DNA from: Ramlibacter sp.
GTDB lineage: Bacteria > Pseudomonadota > Gammaproteobacteria > Burkholderiales > Burkholderiaceae_C
Reading direction: 5' to 3'
DNA length: 14,331 nucleotides
NCBI GenBank assembly: GCA_028292185.1
Contig: JAQGMT010000450.1
Location: 1-14,331 of the forward strand
Below are positions 1-9,305 of this stretch, one piece after another (the first letter of the stretch is position 1; each line of letters opens with the position of its first letter). The notes under the pieces are model-generated. The model was not told the DNA's origin. It did not search any database and was given only the letters and a program-made list of their open reading frames with translations. The position numbers and the translations under genes were made by a program.

Positions 1-356
1 CGGTCAAAACCCGCGAGCCGGGCCAGGACCCTGCAACGCGCACATTTCAGGCTCTTCGGATTTTCATCAACGCCGAGCTTGAAGAGCTGCAACAGGCGCT
101 AGGGGCCAGCTTGGACATCCTGCAACCGCATGGCCGACTCGTGGTGATCAGTTTTCACTCGCTGGAAGACCGCATCGTCAAGCAGTTCATCGCGCGCAAC
201 TCGCGCGAGGTGTTCGACCGCCGCGCGCCCTTCGCGCAGCCCAAGCCGATGAAGCTCAAGGCCCTGGACCGCATCAAGCCGACGGCGCAAGAGGTTGCCG
301 CCAATCCGCGTTCGCGCAGCGCCATCATGCGCGTGGCCGAGAGGACCGAGGCATGA
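1..356 (+). CDS. rsmH: 16S rRNA (cytosine-1402-N4)-methyltransferase RsmH, 3' part only
   Basis: RsmH (MraW) uses S-adenosylmethionine to methylate N4 of C1402 in 16S rRNA, in the ribosomal P site. The window opens inside the gene; codons in phase begin at position 3 and about 117 C-terminal residues are visible, out of roughly 310 usual for the family. Seen directly: the conserved ATRTFQALRIF segment (the family's adenosyl/nucleic-acid side helix) near positions 36-68, and the diagnostic SFHSLEDRIVKQF block around 150-191. The C-terminus ends in the usual ARNSRE...RSRSAIMRVAERTEA type of tail with TGA at 354-356. The last base of the stop is shared with an ATGA motif that opens an 11-codon micro-ORF; ftsL starts 28 nt later. 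The N-terminal two thirds, including the SAM-binding GxGxG, lie outside the window. Identity is very secure despite truncation. Confidence 0.96.
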   Translation, partial: VKTREPGQDPATRTFQALRIFINAELEELQQALGASLDILQPHGRLVVISFHSLEDRIVKQFIARNSREVFDRRAPFAQPKPMKLKALDRIKPTAQEVAANPRSRSAIMRVAERTEA

Positions 357-388
357 GCGCGGTCTTTCTTCGCGGAGCAATGCAATGA
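353..388 (+). other. 11-codon micro-ORF bridging rsmH and ftsL (possible coupling ORF)
   Basis: An ATG at 353-355 overlaps the rsmH stop as ATGA, reads eleven codons (MSAVFLRGAMQ), and ends with TGA at 386-388, which overlaps the ftsL ATG (385-387), again as ATGA. It fills the 28-nt gap between the two genes exactly. This is seen in the sequence; any role is inference. It could pass terminating ribosomes from rsmH to ftsL by re-initiation. It could equally be chance, because ftsL has its own GGAG eleven bases ahead of its start. The peptide is too short to assign a function. I rate it as a possible translation-coupling device rather than a gene. Confidence 0.3.
374..377 (+). promoter_or_regulatory. 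Ribosome binding site of ftsL
   Basis: GGAG with a 7-nt spacer to the ATG at 385. It fixes the ftsL start. The reading frame stays open upstream to an ATG at 295, but that ATG lies inside rsmH and would add a 30-residue Arg/Pro-rich stretch unlike any FtsL N-terminus. Confidence 0.7.
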
Positions 389-735
389 CGCGGCTGAATC
401 TGGTCCTGCTGATAGCGGTGATGGCGAGCGCGCTGTACCTGGTGCGCACGCAGTACGAGTCGCGCCGCCTGTTCGCGGAAATCGAGAAGACCTTGGCCGA
501 GGCGCGCCGGCTGGGCATCGAGCACGAGCGCCTGCAAGTTGAAAAGCGCGAGCAGGCCACCCCGCTGCGCGTGGAGAAGCTGGCGAAGGAACAATTGCAG
601 ATGCGCACCGCGTCGCCGGCCATTACGCAGTACGTGACCTTGCGTGACCCGGGCGCCGCCGCCCCATCCCAAGGCGCCAGGGCCACCACGGGTGCCAGCG
701 GGCCAGGCTTGGCTGCAAGCGTGGGGGCGCAATGA
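385..735 (+). CDS. ftsL: Cell division protein FtsL
   Basis: FtsL is a small bitopic inner-membrane protein that joins FtsB and FtsQ and helps switch on FtsW-FtsI at the septum. The product has 116 residues. It has a very short cytoplasmic start (MTR), one membrane segment at about residues 4-21 (LNLVLLIAVMASALYLV), then a periplasmic charged heptad-like coiled coil from about 24 to 75 (YESRRLFAEIEKT... through VEKLAKEQLQMR). The motif LRVEKLAKEQLQM is typical of proteobacterial FtsL. Residues 88-116 form a low-complexity Ala/Gly/Pro/Ser tail. The ATG at 385 is chosen for its GGAG site and because the membrane segment then sits at the N-terminus as expected. The stop overlaps the ftsI start by 4 nt. 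FtsL diverges quickly in sequence, so the call rests on topology, size and position between rsmH and ftsI; together these are convincing. Confidence 0.93.
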   Translation: MTRLNLVLLIAVMASALYLVRTQYESRRLFAEIEKTLAEARRLGIEHERLQVEKREQATPLRVEKLAKEQLQMRTASPAITQYVTLRDPGAAAPSQGARATTGASGPGLAASVGAQ

Positions 736-2464
736 GCAAGAGTCTGGCCTACACCTCCAGTCCGCTGCTGGCCAGCAGGACGCCGGTGTGGCGCAGCAAA
801 TTCATCGTGGGCGCGATCGCCCTCGGGTTCGTCGGCCTTGCCGGGCGCGCGGTGTGGATCCAGGTGCTCGGCAACGCGTTTTTCCAGAAGCAGGGCGAGG
901 TGCGTTTCGCACGCACGCTGGAGTTGCCGGCCAGCCGAGGCCGCATCCTGGACCGCAATGGATTGATGCTGGCGACCAGCGTGCCGGTGCCCAGCATCTG
1001 GGCGGTGCCCGAGGACATGGAGCGTGATCCCAAGAAACTGGCGCAGCTCGCCAAACTGCTCGAGATGCCGCTGCCCGAGCTGGAGAAGAAGCTGGCCGAC
1101 GACGACAAGTCCTTCGTCTGGCTCAAGCGCCAGGTGGACGAGGACACCGCGAAAAAAGTGGCCGAGCTGAATGTGAAAGGCGTGTACCAGCGCAAGGAGT
1201 ACCAGCGGCAATACCCGGAAGGCGAGGCTGCTGCGCACGTGGTGGGGTTCACGAATGTCGAGGACCAGGGCCAGGAAGGCATGGAGCTCGCCTTCAACAA
1301 GCAACTGGCGGGACGCGCGGGCTCGCGCCGCGTCATCAAGGACCGGCTGGGCCACATCGTCGAGGACGTCGGCGAGCAAGTGCCGCCGGTGGACGGCCGT
1401 GACCTGCAACTCTCCATCGACAGCAAGGTCCAGTTCTTCGCCTACCAGAAGTTGCGCGACGCGGTCATCGAGAACAAGGCCAAGGCGGGCAGCGTCGTGG
1501 TGCTGGACGTGGCCACCGGTGAAGTGCTGGCGCTCGCGAACTACCCGAGCTACGTGCCGAATCGCCGTCACAACCTCACCGGCGCGCAGCTGCGCAACCG
1601 GGCGCTGACCGACACTTTCGAGCCGGGCTCGACGATGAAGCCCTTTGTCATTTCGCTGGCCCTCGAAAAGGGTTTGGTGCGGCCCGAGACCACCATCCAG
1701 ACGGCGCCGGGCCGCCTCACGATCAGCGGCTCGACGATCAGCGACTCGCACCCGCTGGGCCTGCTCACCGTCAACGAGATCATCCAGAAGTCCAGCAACA
1801 TCGGCACCGTGAAGATCGCGATGCAGATGCAGCCGCGGGACATGTGGGAGATGTTCTCGGCCGTGGGGCTGGGCCAGAAGCCGCAGGTGCCTTTCCCCGG
1901 GGCCGTGACCGGCAAGCTGCGCGCGTACAAGACCTGGCGCCCGATCGAGCAGGCGACGATGAGCTACGGCTACGGCTTGTCGCTGAGCCTCTTCCAGCTG
2001 GCCCGTGCCTACACGGTTTTCGCGCGCGACGGCGATCTCGCGCCCGTCACGATGCTCAAGTCGCCGGAGCCGGCCGCCGGCGTGCGCGTGATGGATGCGG
2101 CGACGGCGCAGGCGGTCCGGCACATGCTGCACCTGGTGACGCTCTCCGGTGGCACCGCGCCCAAGGCGCAGACCATGGGCTATTCGGTGGGGGGCAAGAC
2201 GGGCACCGCGTACAAGCAGGAGGGCAAGGGCTACGCGGAAAAGAAGTACCGCGGCGTGTTCGCGGGCGTGGCGCCGATCGACAAACCGCGCATCGTGGTG
2301 GCGGTGATGATCGACGAGCCCAGCGCCGGGAAATATTTCGGTGGCGATGTGGCCGCGCCGGTGTTCAGCGCCACCGTGCAGCAGACCTTGCGCATGCTCG
2401 GTGTGCAGCCCGACATGAACGTGAAGCCGCAGGTGGTGGTGGAAACGGTGGAGGAGTCGTTCTG

Positions 2465-2465
<1 letters not shown>
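732..2465 (+). CDS. ftsI: Septal peptidoglycan D,D-transpeptidase FtsI (penicillin-binding protein 3)
   Basis: FtsI crosslinks septal peptidoglycan in the periplasm as partner of FtsW and is a beta-lactam target. The product has 577 residues, close to E. coli FtsI (588). It shows a short cytoplasmic tail and one membrane anchor at about residues 22-44 (SKFIVGAIALGFVGLAGRAVWI). A class B PBP dimerisation/pedestal domain follows, with the ASRGRILDRNG motif near residues 73-83. The transpeptidase domain has all three active-site motifs: STMK with the acylated Ser300 and Lys303, SSN at 354-356 and KTGT at 489-492. Spacing between them matches the family, and nothing looks broken. The start ATG overlaps the ftsL stop (ATGA); the stop shares one base with the murE ATG. 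Only a weak G-rich stretch precedes the start, so translation probably depends on coupling to ftsL. Confidence 0.98.
2450..2456 (+). promoter_or_regulatory. Ribosome binding site of murE
   Basis: GGAGGAG near the ftsI 3' end with an 8-nt spacer to ATG 2465. It is one of the strongest Shine-Dalgarno matches in the window. It decides the murE start: the frame is open for more than 600 bases upstream, but only as an out-of-frame reading of ftsI. Confidence 0.75.
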
Positions 2466-3942
<1,477 letters not shown>

Positions 3943-3946
<4 letters not shown>

Positions 3947-5355
3947 GCGCCATGTTCACATTGGCGCAGGCCCTTCAATGGATTCCGGGCGCGGTGCTGG
4001 CCGGCGATGGCAGCGTCACCGTGCAGCGGGTTCACAGCGACACCAGGACCCTGCAGCCCGGCGACCTTTTCGTCGCGCTCAAGGGCGAGCGCTTCGACGC
4101 CAACGATTTCATCGGCCAGGCGCGGGACCAAGGTGCGGTGGCCGCGATCGCGCACAAGGGCAAGCTGCCAACGGGCTTTTCCGGCATCGAGGTGGACGAC
4201 AGCAAGCAGGCGCTGGGCGCATTGGCCGCCGGCTGGCGCACGCAGTTCAAGCTGCCCTTGATCGCGGTGACCGGCAGCAACGGCAAGACCACGCTCACGC
4301 AGATGATCGCGTCCATCCTGCGCGCGTGGCAGGCCGACGCGGCGCTTGCCACGCAAGGCAACTTCAACAATGACATCGGCTTGCCGCTCACGCTGCTGCG
4401 CCTGCGCGCCGAGCACCGCGTTGCCGTGGTGGAGCTGGGCATGAACCATCCCGGCGAGATCGCTTACCTTGCGGGCCTCACCCGGCCGACGGTCGCTGTC
4501 GTGAACAACGCACAGCGCGAGCATCAGGAATTCATGGCGACCGTGGAAGCCGTGGCGCGCGAAAACGGCTCGGTGCTCAGCGCATTGGGCCCCAGCGGCA
4601 CGGCGGTGTTTCCGGCCGGCGAGGAATTCACGCCGTTGTGGAAGCATTTGGCCGGCGCGCGCGCCTGCATGACTTTCGGCAGCGCCACCGAGCAGGTGGC
4701 GGGAGGCGCTGCCGACATCGTTTTGGCCGGGACTGAATGGCAAGAGGGACACTGGCAGGTGAGCGCGAAAACGCCCGCAGGCTCCGTGGCTTACCGACTC
4801 CATATCGCCGGCCGCCATAACGTGCGCAACTCGCTGGCCGCGGTGGCTTGCGCACTCGCGTCGGGCGTTCCGCTCGGGTTCATCGCCAAAGGCCTGGAGG
4901 CATTCGAGCCGGTCAAGGGACGCTCGCGCGCACTCGCCGTGAAACTGGGCGGCCGCACGATCACGCTGATCGACGACACCTACAACGCGAACCCGGACTC
5001 CGCGCGGGCCGCCGTCGACGTGCTGGCGGAATTGCCCGGCCCGCGGCTGCTGGTGCTGGGAGACATGGGCGAGGTCGGCGACCAGGGCCCTCAGTTTCAC
5101 GCCGAAGTCGGCGAGCACGCGCGGGCCTGCGGCATCGAGCAGCTGTTCACGCTGGGTGAGCAGTCCGCCGGCATGGGTGGGCGTCACTTCAGCGATATCG
5201 ACTCGCTCAACGCGGCCGTGCTGGATGAATTGCCTGCCATGGCGAGCGTGCTGGTGAAGGGCTCGCGCTTCATGAAGATGGAACGGGTGGTGGAAGCCAT
5301 CACCAGCCGTGCGCAGCATCAACAACAAAAAGAAGGGATCCGTGATGTTGCTTAG
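3943..5355 (+). CDS. murF: UDP-MurNAc-tripeptide--D-alanyl-D-alanine ligase MurF
   Basis: MurF joins the D-Ala-D-Ala made by Ddl to UDP-MurNAc-tripeptide in the cytoplasm, using ATP. The product has 470 residues (E. coli 452). Visible features are the N-terminal DTRTLQPGDLFVALKGERFD block of the UDP-binding domain, the ATP-binding GSNGKTT at 111-117, and QGNFNNDIGLPLTLL. ELGMNHPGEI begins at Glu164, and VVNNAQREHQEFM follows. The C-terminal domain carries DDTYNANPDS around 345-353 and LLVLGDMGEVG. The GTG start overlaps the murE stop (GTGA) and has AGGAG at a good distance; an ATG three codons later is the alternative and would change only the first residues. The 3' end overlaps the mraY start by 11 nt. 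The fold and motifs are complete. Confidence 0.98.
5332..5338 (+). promoter_or_regulatory. Ribosome binding site of mraY
   Basis: GAAGGGA inside the 3' end of murF with a 6-nt spacer to ATG 5345. It supports ATG 5345 over an in-frame GTG at 5309, which would add a Lys-rich 12-residue leader. Confidence 0.7.
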
Positions 5356-6523
5356 TCTCGCCGGATGGCTGCAGACACTGGGTCCCGAGTTCGGCTTCCT
5401 GCGCGTCATCCAGTACCTCACCTTCCGCGCGGTGATGGCCGCCATGACTTCGCTGCTGATCGGTTTGCTTGCCGGGCCTTGGGTGATTCGCCACCTGACA
5501 TCGCTGAAGATCGGGCAGCCGGTGCGCGGCTATGCGATGCAGTCGCACTTGAGCAAGTCGGGCACCCCGACCATGGGCGGCGTGCTGGTGCTGCTGTCGA
5601 TCGCCATTTCCACATTGCTCTGGTTCGACATCACCAACCGCTTCGTGTGGATCGTCCTGGCCGTGACGCTGGGCTTCGGCGCCATCGGCTGGGTCGACGA
5701 CTGGCGCAAGGTGGTGCGCAAGGACCCCGAAGGGATGCGCTCGCGCGAAAAATATTTCTGGCAATCGTTGATCGGCCTGCTCGCCGCGCTGTACCTGGTG
5801 TTCAGCATTTCCGAAAGCTCCAACTGGCGCGTGCTGCAGCTGTTCTACACCTGGGTGGCGTCGGGCTTTGACGTGAACCTGCCGCCCAAGGCCGGCCTGC
5901 TGCTGCCGTTCTTCAAGGAAGTGAGCTACCCCCTGGGCGTGTTCGGCTTCGTGATCCTGACTTACCTGGTGATCGTGGGCGCGAGCAACGCGGTGAACCT
6001 CACCGACGGACTGGACGGCCTGGCGATCATGCCGGTGGTGATGGTGGGATCGGCGCTGGGCGTGTTCGCCTACGTCACCGGCAGTGCGGTGTATTCCAAG
6101 TACCTGTTCTTCCCGCACATCCCCGGTTCGGGCGAATTGCTGATCTTCTGCTCGGCCCTGGCCGGGGCGGGGCTCGCCTTCCTGTGGTTCAACACCCATC
6201 CGGCGCAAGTCTTCATGGGTGATGTGGGGGCGCTCGCACTGGGCGGCGCGCTGGGCACCATCGCCGTCATCGTCCGGCAGGAAATCGTGCTGGCCATCAT
6301 GGGCGGCATCTTCGTGGTCGAGGCGATCTCGGTGATGGCGCAGGTGATGTACTTCAAGTACACGAGGAAGAAGTACGGCGAGGGTCGCCGCATCCTGAAG
6401 ATGGCGCCGCTGCATCATCATTTCGAGAAGAGCGGATGGAAGGAAACGCAGGTGGTCGTGCGCTTCTGGATCATCACGATGCTCTTGTGCCTGATCGGCT
6501 TGTCGACGTTGAAACTGCGATGA
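5345..6523 (+). CDS. mraY: Phospho-MurNAc-pentapeptide transferase MraY
   Basis: MraY transfers phospho-MurNAc-pentapeptide from UDP to undecaprenyl phosphate, giving lipid I. It is a polytopic inner-membrane enzyme with its active site on the cytoplasmic face. From ATG 5345 the product is 392 residues, longer than E. coli MraY (360). Family motifs are complete: Asp118-Asp119 in GWVDDWRKV, NLTDGLDG at 218-225, Asp293 in FMGDVGALALGG, and the HHH triad at 357-359 in APLHHHFEKSGW. About ten membrane segments can be read. The extra length lies mostly between residues 154 and 187, where the E. coli loop is much shorter, plus a few residues before the HHH motif (YTRKKYGEG). The start overlaps murF by 11 nt and the stop overlaps murD by 4 nt. 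Confidence 0.98.
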   Translation: MLLSLAGWLQTLGPEFGFLRVIQYLTFRAVMAAMTSLLIGLLAGPWVIRHLTSLKIGQPVRGYAMQSHLSKSGTPTMGGVLVLLSIAISTLLWFDITNRFVWIVLAVTLGFGAIGWVDDWRKVVRKDPEGMRSREKYFWQSLIGLLAALYLVFSISESSNWRVLQLFYTWVASGFDVNLPPKAGLLLPFFKEVSYPLGVFGFVILTYLVIVGASNAVNLTDGLDGLAIMPVVMVGSALGVFAYVTGSAVYSKYLFFPHIPGSGELLIFCSALAGAGLAFLWFNTHPAQVFMGDVGALALGGALGTIAVIVRQEIVLAIMGGIFVVEAISVMAQVMYFKYTRKKYGEGRRILKMAPLHHHFEKSGWKETQVVVRFWIITMLLCLIGLSTLKLR

Positions 6524-8061
6524 CAGCCGAGCACCCCCACGCCATGCAGCACATGAAAGACCAGCGCGTTCTCGTCCTGGGCCTCGGGGTCTCCGGGCTG
6601 GCGATCGCGCGCTGGTGTGCGCGTTGCGGCGCGCAGGTCACGGTGGCGGACACGCGCGAGGACCCGCCGAACCTGGACGCGCTGCGCGAACAGCTGCCCC
6701 AGGTCCGGTTCATCTCCGGGCCGTTCAGCGCGGCGCTGATAGAGGGTGAAGGCGTGCAGGCCGTGTTTCGCAGCCCCGGCTTGTCACCCGAACAGGTTGC
6801 ACCCGTTGTGTCGGCCGCAGCCGCGCAGGGCATTCTGGTGGGCGGCGAGTTGAGCCTCTTCGCGGCGGCGCTGTCGCAGTTGCGGCAGGCGCGCGACTAC
6901 GCACCGGCGGTGCTCGCCATCACCGGTACGAACGGGAAGACCACGGTGACCGCGCTCACGGGTCAACTGGTCGAGCGCAGTGGCAAGACCGTGGCGGTGG
7001 CGGGCAATATCGGGCCGAGTTTGCTGGACGCGTTGACGCAGAAGCTGGACGCCGATGCCTTGCCGCAGGTCTGGGTGCTGGAGCTGTCGAGCTTTCAACT
7101 CGAGGCGGCGGGGGAATTCGAGGCCACCGCGGCGGCCGTCCTCAACCTCACGCAGGATCACCTCGATTGGCACGGCACGATGCAAGCGTATGGCGCCGCC
7201 AAGGCCCGGGTGTTCGGCAAGCGCGCGCTGATGGTCCTCAACCGCGACGACCCCGAGGTGATGAAGATGCTCGCGCCGCCGGTGAAGGTCAAGGGCGGCA
7301 AGATGGAGCAGCGCGCCTACGTGACGTTCGGGGCGGACATGCCGCAGCGTCCGGGCGATTTTGGGATCGACAGCGCCAACGGGATGGCGTGGCTGGTGCG
7401 GGCGCTCGAAGCCGACGAGACGCTCAAAAAAAGCAAGAACAACGATCACGAGCTGCACTTCCAGCGCCTGATGCCTTCCGACGCCTTGCGGATCCGGGGC
7501 CGCCACAACGCGGTCAACGCCTTGTCGGCACTGGCGCTGGCCAGCGCGGTGGGTTGCGGCATCGGGCCGATGCTCTTCGGCTTGCGCGAATACCGCGGTG
7601 AGCCGCACCGCGTCGAGCCGATCGGCATCGTGAACGGTGTCGAGTTCTTCGACGACAGCAAGGGGACCAACGTGGGCGCCACGGTCGCCGCGCTGCAAGG
7701 CCTCGGCGCCGAACGCCGGCTGGTGGTGATTCTCGGCGGTGACGGCAAGGGCCAGGACTTTGCACCCTTGGCCGGCCCGGTCACGCGGTACGCCCGCGCC
7801 GCGGTGCTGATCGGGCGCGACGCGCCGCTGATCCGCGCGGTGCTGGAGTCCACCGGCGTGAAACTGCTGGATGCCGCGACGATGCAGGACGCCGTTGCGG
7901 TGGCCGCGCAACACGCGCAAGCGGGGGACGCGGTGCTGATGTCTCCCGCTTGCGCCAGCTTCGACATGTTCAAGAACTATCCGCATCGCGCGGAGGTGTT
8001 CCGCGCGGCGGTGCGCGCCGTGGCCGATGAGGCAGGCGTGGAACTGGAAGGCAGCGCATGA
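6520..8061 (+). CDS. murD: UDP-MurNAc-L-alanine--D-glutamate ligase MurD
   Basis: MurD adds D-glutamate as the second stem residue in the cytoplasm, using ATP. From ATG 6520 the product has 513 residues, clearly longer than E. coli MurD (438). Motifs in order: Rossmann-like VLGLGVSGLAIARW near 15-28, GTNGKTT at 136-142, LELSSFQLE from about 187, DHLDWHG at 213-219, and the likely carbamylated Lys228 in GAAKARVF. The C-terminal domain has DDSKGTN at 378-384, ILGGDGKGQDF, and SPACASFDMFKNYPHRAEVF near the end. The added length is a short N-terminal extension, a larger segment between Asn241 and His329 with a Lys/Asn-rich stretch, and a longer C-terminus. ATG 6520 makes an ATGA overlap with mraY; ATGs at 6544 and 6553 are in-frame alternatives. 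No clear Shine-Dalgarno precedes it, so coupling to mraY is likely. Confidence 0.97.
   Translation: MTAEHPHAMQHMKDQRVLVLGLGVSGLAIARWCARCGAQVTVADTREDPPNLDALREQLPQVRFISGPFSAALIEGEGVQAVFRSPGLSPEQVAPVVSAAAAQGILVGGELSLFAAALSQLRQARDYAPAVLAITGTNGKTTVTALTGQLVERSGKTVAVAGNIGPSLLDALTQKLDADALPQVWVLELSSFQLEAAGEFEATAAAVLNLTQDHLDWHGTMQAYGAAKARVFGKRALMVLNRDDPEVMKMLAPPVKVKGGKMEQRAYVTFGADMPQRPGDFGIDSANGMAWLVRALEADETLKKSKNNDHELHFQRLMPSDALRIRGRHNAVNALSALALASAVGCGIGPMLFGLREYRGEPHRVEPIGIVNGVEFFDDSKGTNVGATVAALQGLGAERRLVVILGGDGKGQDFAPLAGPVTRYARAAVLIGRDAPLIRAVLESTGVKLLDAATMQDAVAVAAQHAQAGDAVLMSPACASFDMFKNYPHRAEVFRAAVRAVADEAGVELEGSA
8046..8051 (+). promoter_or_regulatory. Ribosome binding site of ftsW
   Basis: GGAAGG in the last codons of murD, with a 6-nt spacer to ATG 8058. 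Confidence 0.65.
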
Positions 8062-9305
8062 CCGGCCTGGTGCAACGCCTCACCTCTGTGTTCGCCGGTT
8101 CGTCCGCCGGCGACTTGCCTGCCGCGCAGGTGCGCCGCAGCGCTTACCGTTCCGCCGCCGCTTCGGCGCGAGTTCAGGGCATCGACCAGCCGCTGGTCTG
8201 GGTGACCGTTGCGTTGCTGGCATTCGGCCTGGTGATGGTCTATTCGGCCACCATCGCGCTGCCCGATAACCCCAAGTTCGCGCTGTATGGCCACACCCAC
8301 TTCCTGGCGCGGCACGCGGGTTTCATGGCGCTCTCTTTCGTGGCGGCGCTGCTCGCGTTCCAGGTGCCGATTGCCGCCTGGGAGAAGGTGGCGCCCTGGT
8401 TGTTCGTGGCGTCGCTGCTGCTGCTGATCGTCGTGCTGGTGCCCCACGTCGGCAAGGGCGTGAACGGCGCGCGCCGCTGGATCGGCCTGGGCTTCATGAG
8501 CTTCCAGCCTTCCGAGCTGGCGAAGTTCGCCGTGCTGCTCTATGCCGCCGACTACATGGTGCGCAAGATGGACGTGAAGGAACGGTTCTTCCGCGCGGTG
8601 CTGCCGATGGCCGCCGCGATCGCCGTGATCGGAATGCTGCTGCTGGCCGAGCCGGACATGGGCGCCTTCATGGTGATCGCGGTGATCGCGATGGGCATCC
8701 TGTTCCTCGGCGGGGTGAACGCGCGCATGTTCTTCCTGATCGCGTCGGTGATCACCATGGCCTTCGTGCTGATGATCGCGCTGTCGGATTGGCGCCGCGA
8801 GCGAATCTTCGCCTACCTCGATCCGTGGACCGAGAAGTACGCCTTGGGCAAGGGCTACCAGCTCTCGCACTCGCTGATCGCCATCGGCCGCGGTGAAATT
8901 TTCGGCGTCGGCTTGGGCGGCAGCGTCGAGAAGCTGCACTGGTTGCCCGAAGCGCACACCGACTTCCTGCTGGCGGTGATCGGTGAAGAGTTCGGCCTGA
9001 TCGGCGTGATTGCGGTCATCGTGGCCTTCCTCTGGATGACGCGCCGCATCATGCACATCGGCCGGCAGTCGATCGCCCTCGACCGCGTGTTCGCCGGCCT
9101 CACGGCGCAAGGCGTCGGCATCTGGATCGGCTTCCAGGCCTTCATCAACATGGGCGTGAACCTGGGCGCGCTGCCGACCAAGGGACTGACCCTGCCGCTC
9201 ATGAGCTACGGCGGCTCGGCGATCCTGATGAATCTGGTTGCGATGGCCGTGGTGCTGCGCATCGACTATGAGAACAAGGTGATGATGCGCGGAGGCCGCT
9301 CATGA
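8058..9305 (+). CDS. ftsW: Septal peptidoglycan glycosyltransferase FtsW (SEDS family)
   Basis: FtsW polymerises lipid II into septal glycan strands in the inner membrane, working with FtsI. The product has 415 residues (E. coli 414) and about ten membrane segments after a cytoplasmic N-terminal stretch of about 45 residues rich in Arg, Ala and Ser. SEDS motifs are seen in order: VYSATIALPDN, NGARRWIGLGFMSFQPSELAK from about residue 136, LLLAEPDMG, and SHSLIAIGRGEIFGVGLG. The long periplasmic loop carries LPEAHTDFLLAVIGEEFGL with Asp302, the residue expected to be catalytic in SEDS enzymes. GLTLPLMSYGGSA lies near the C-terminus. The presence of this Asp and of the cell-wall context favours FtsW; SpoVE/RodA relatives are less likely because of the location between murD and murG. 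It overlaps both neighbours by 4 nt. Confidence 0.98.
   Translation: MTGLVQRLTSVFAGSSAGDLPAAQVRRSAYRSAAASARVQGIDQPLVWVTVALLAFGLVMVYSATIALPDNPKFALYGHTHFLARHAGFMALSFVAALLAFQVPIAAWEKVAPWLFVASLLLLIVVLVPHVGKGVNGARRWIGLGFMSFQPSELAKFAVLLYAADYMVRKMDVKERFFRAVLPMAAAIAVIGMLLLAEPDMGAFMVIAVIAMGILFLGGVNARMFFLIASVITMAFVLMIALSDWRRERIFAYLDPWTEKYALGKGYQLSHSLIAIGRGEIFGVGLGGSVEKLHWLPEAHTDFLLAVIGEEFGLIGVIAVIVAFLWMTRRIMHIGRQSIALDRVFAGLTAQGVGIWIGFQAFINMGVNLGALPTKGLTLPLMSYGGSAILMNLVAMAVVLRIDYENKVMMRGGRS
9291..9295 (+). promoter_or_regulatory. Ribosome binding site of murG
   Basis: GGAGG just before the ftsW stop, 6 nt from ATG 9302: a near-ideal Shine-Dalgarno in sequence and spacing. Confidence 0.75.

Noticed and set aside
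295..384. An earlier in-frame ATG for ftsL inside rsmH
   Set aside because: It would add a 30-residue Arg/Pro-rich leader before the membrane segment and lacks a good ribosome binding site. ATG 385 has GGAG at 7 nt.
99..2132. A 677-codon open frame on the minus strand opposite rsmH, ftsL and ftsI
   Set aside because: It lies antisense to three clearly identified genes, has Arg/His/Leu-rich composition with no recognisable motif, and is of the kind GC-rich coding DNA produces opposite real genes.
1844..2464. An upstream in-frame extension of murE through the 3' half of ftsI
   Set aside because: The added sequence is an out-of-frame reading of the FtsI transpeptidase domain. A strong GGAGGAG marks ATG 2465, and the MurE family N-terminus begins there.
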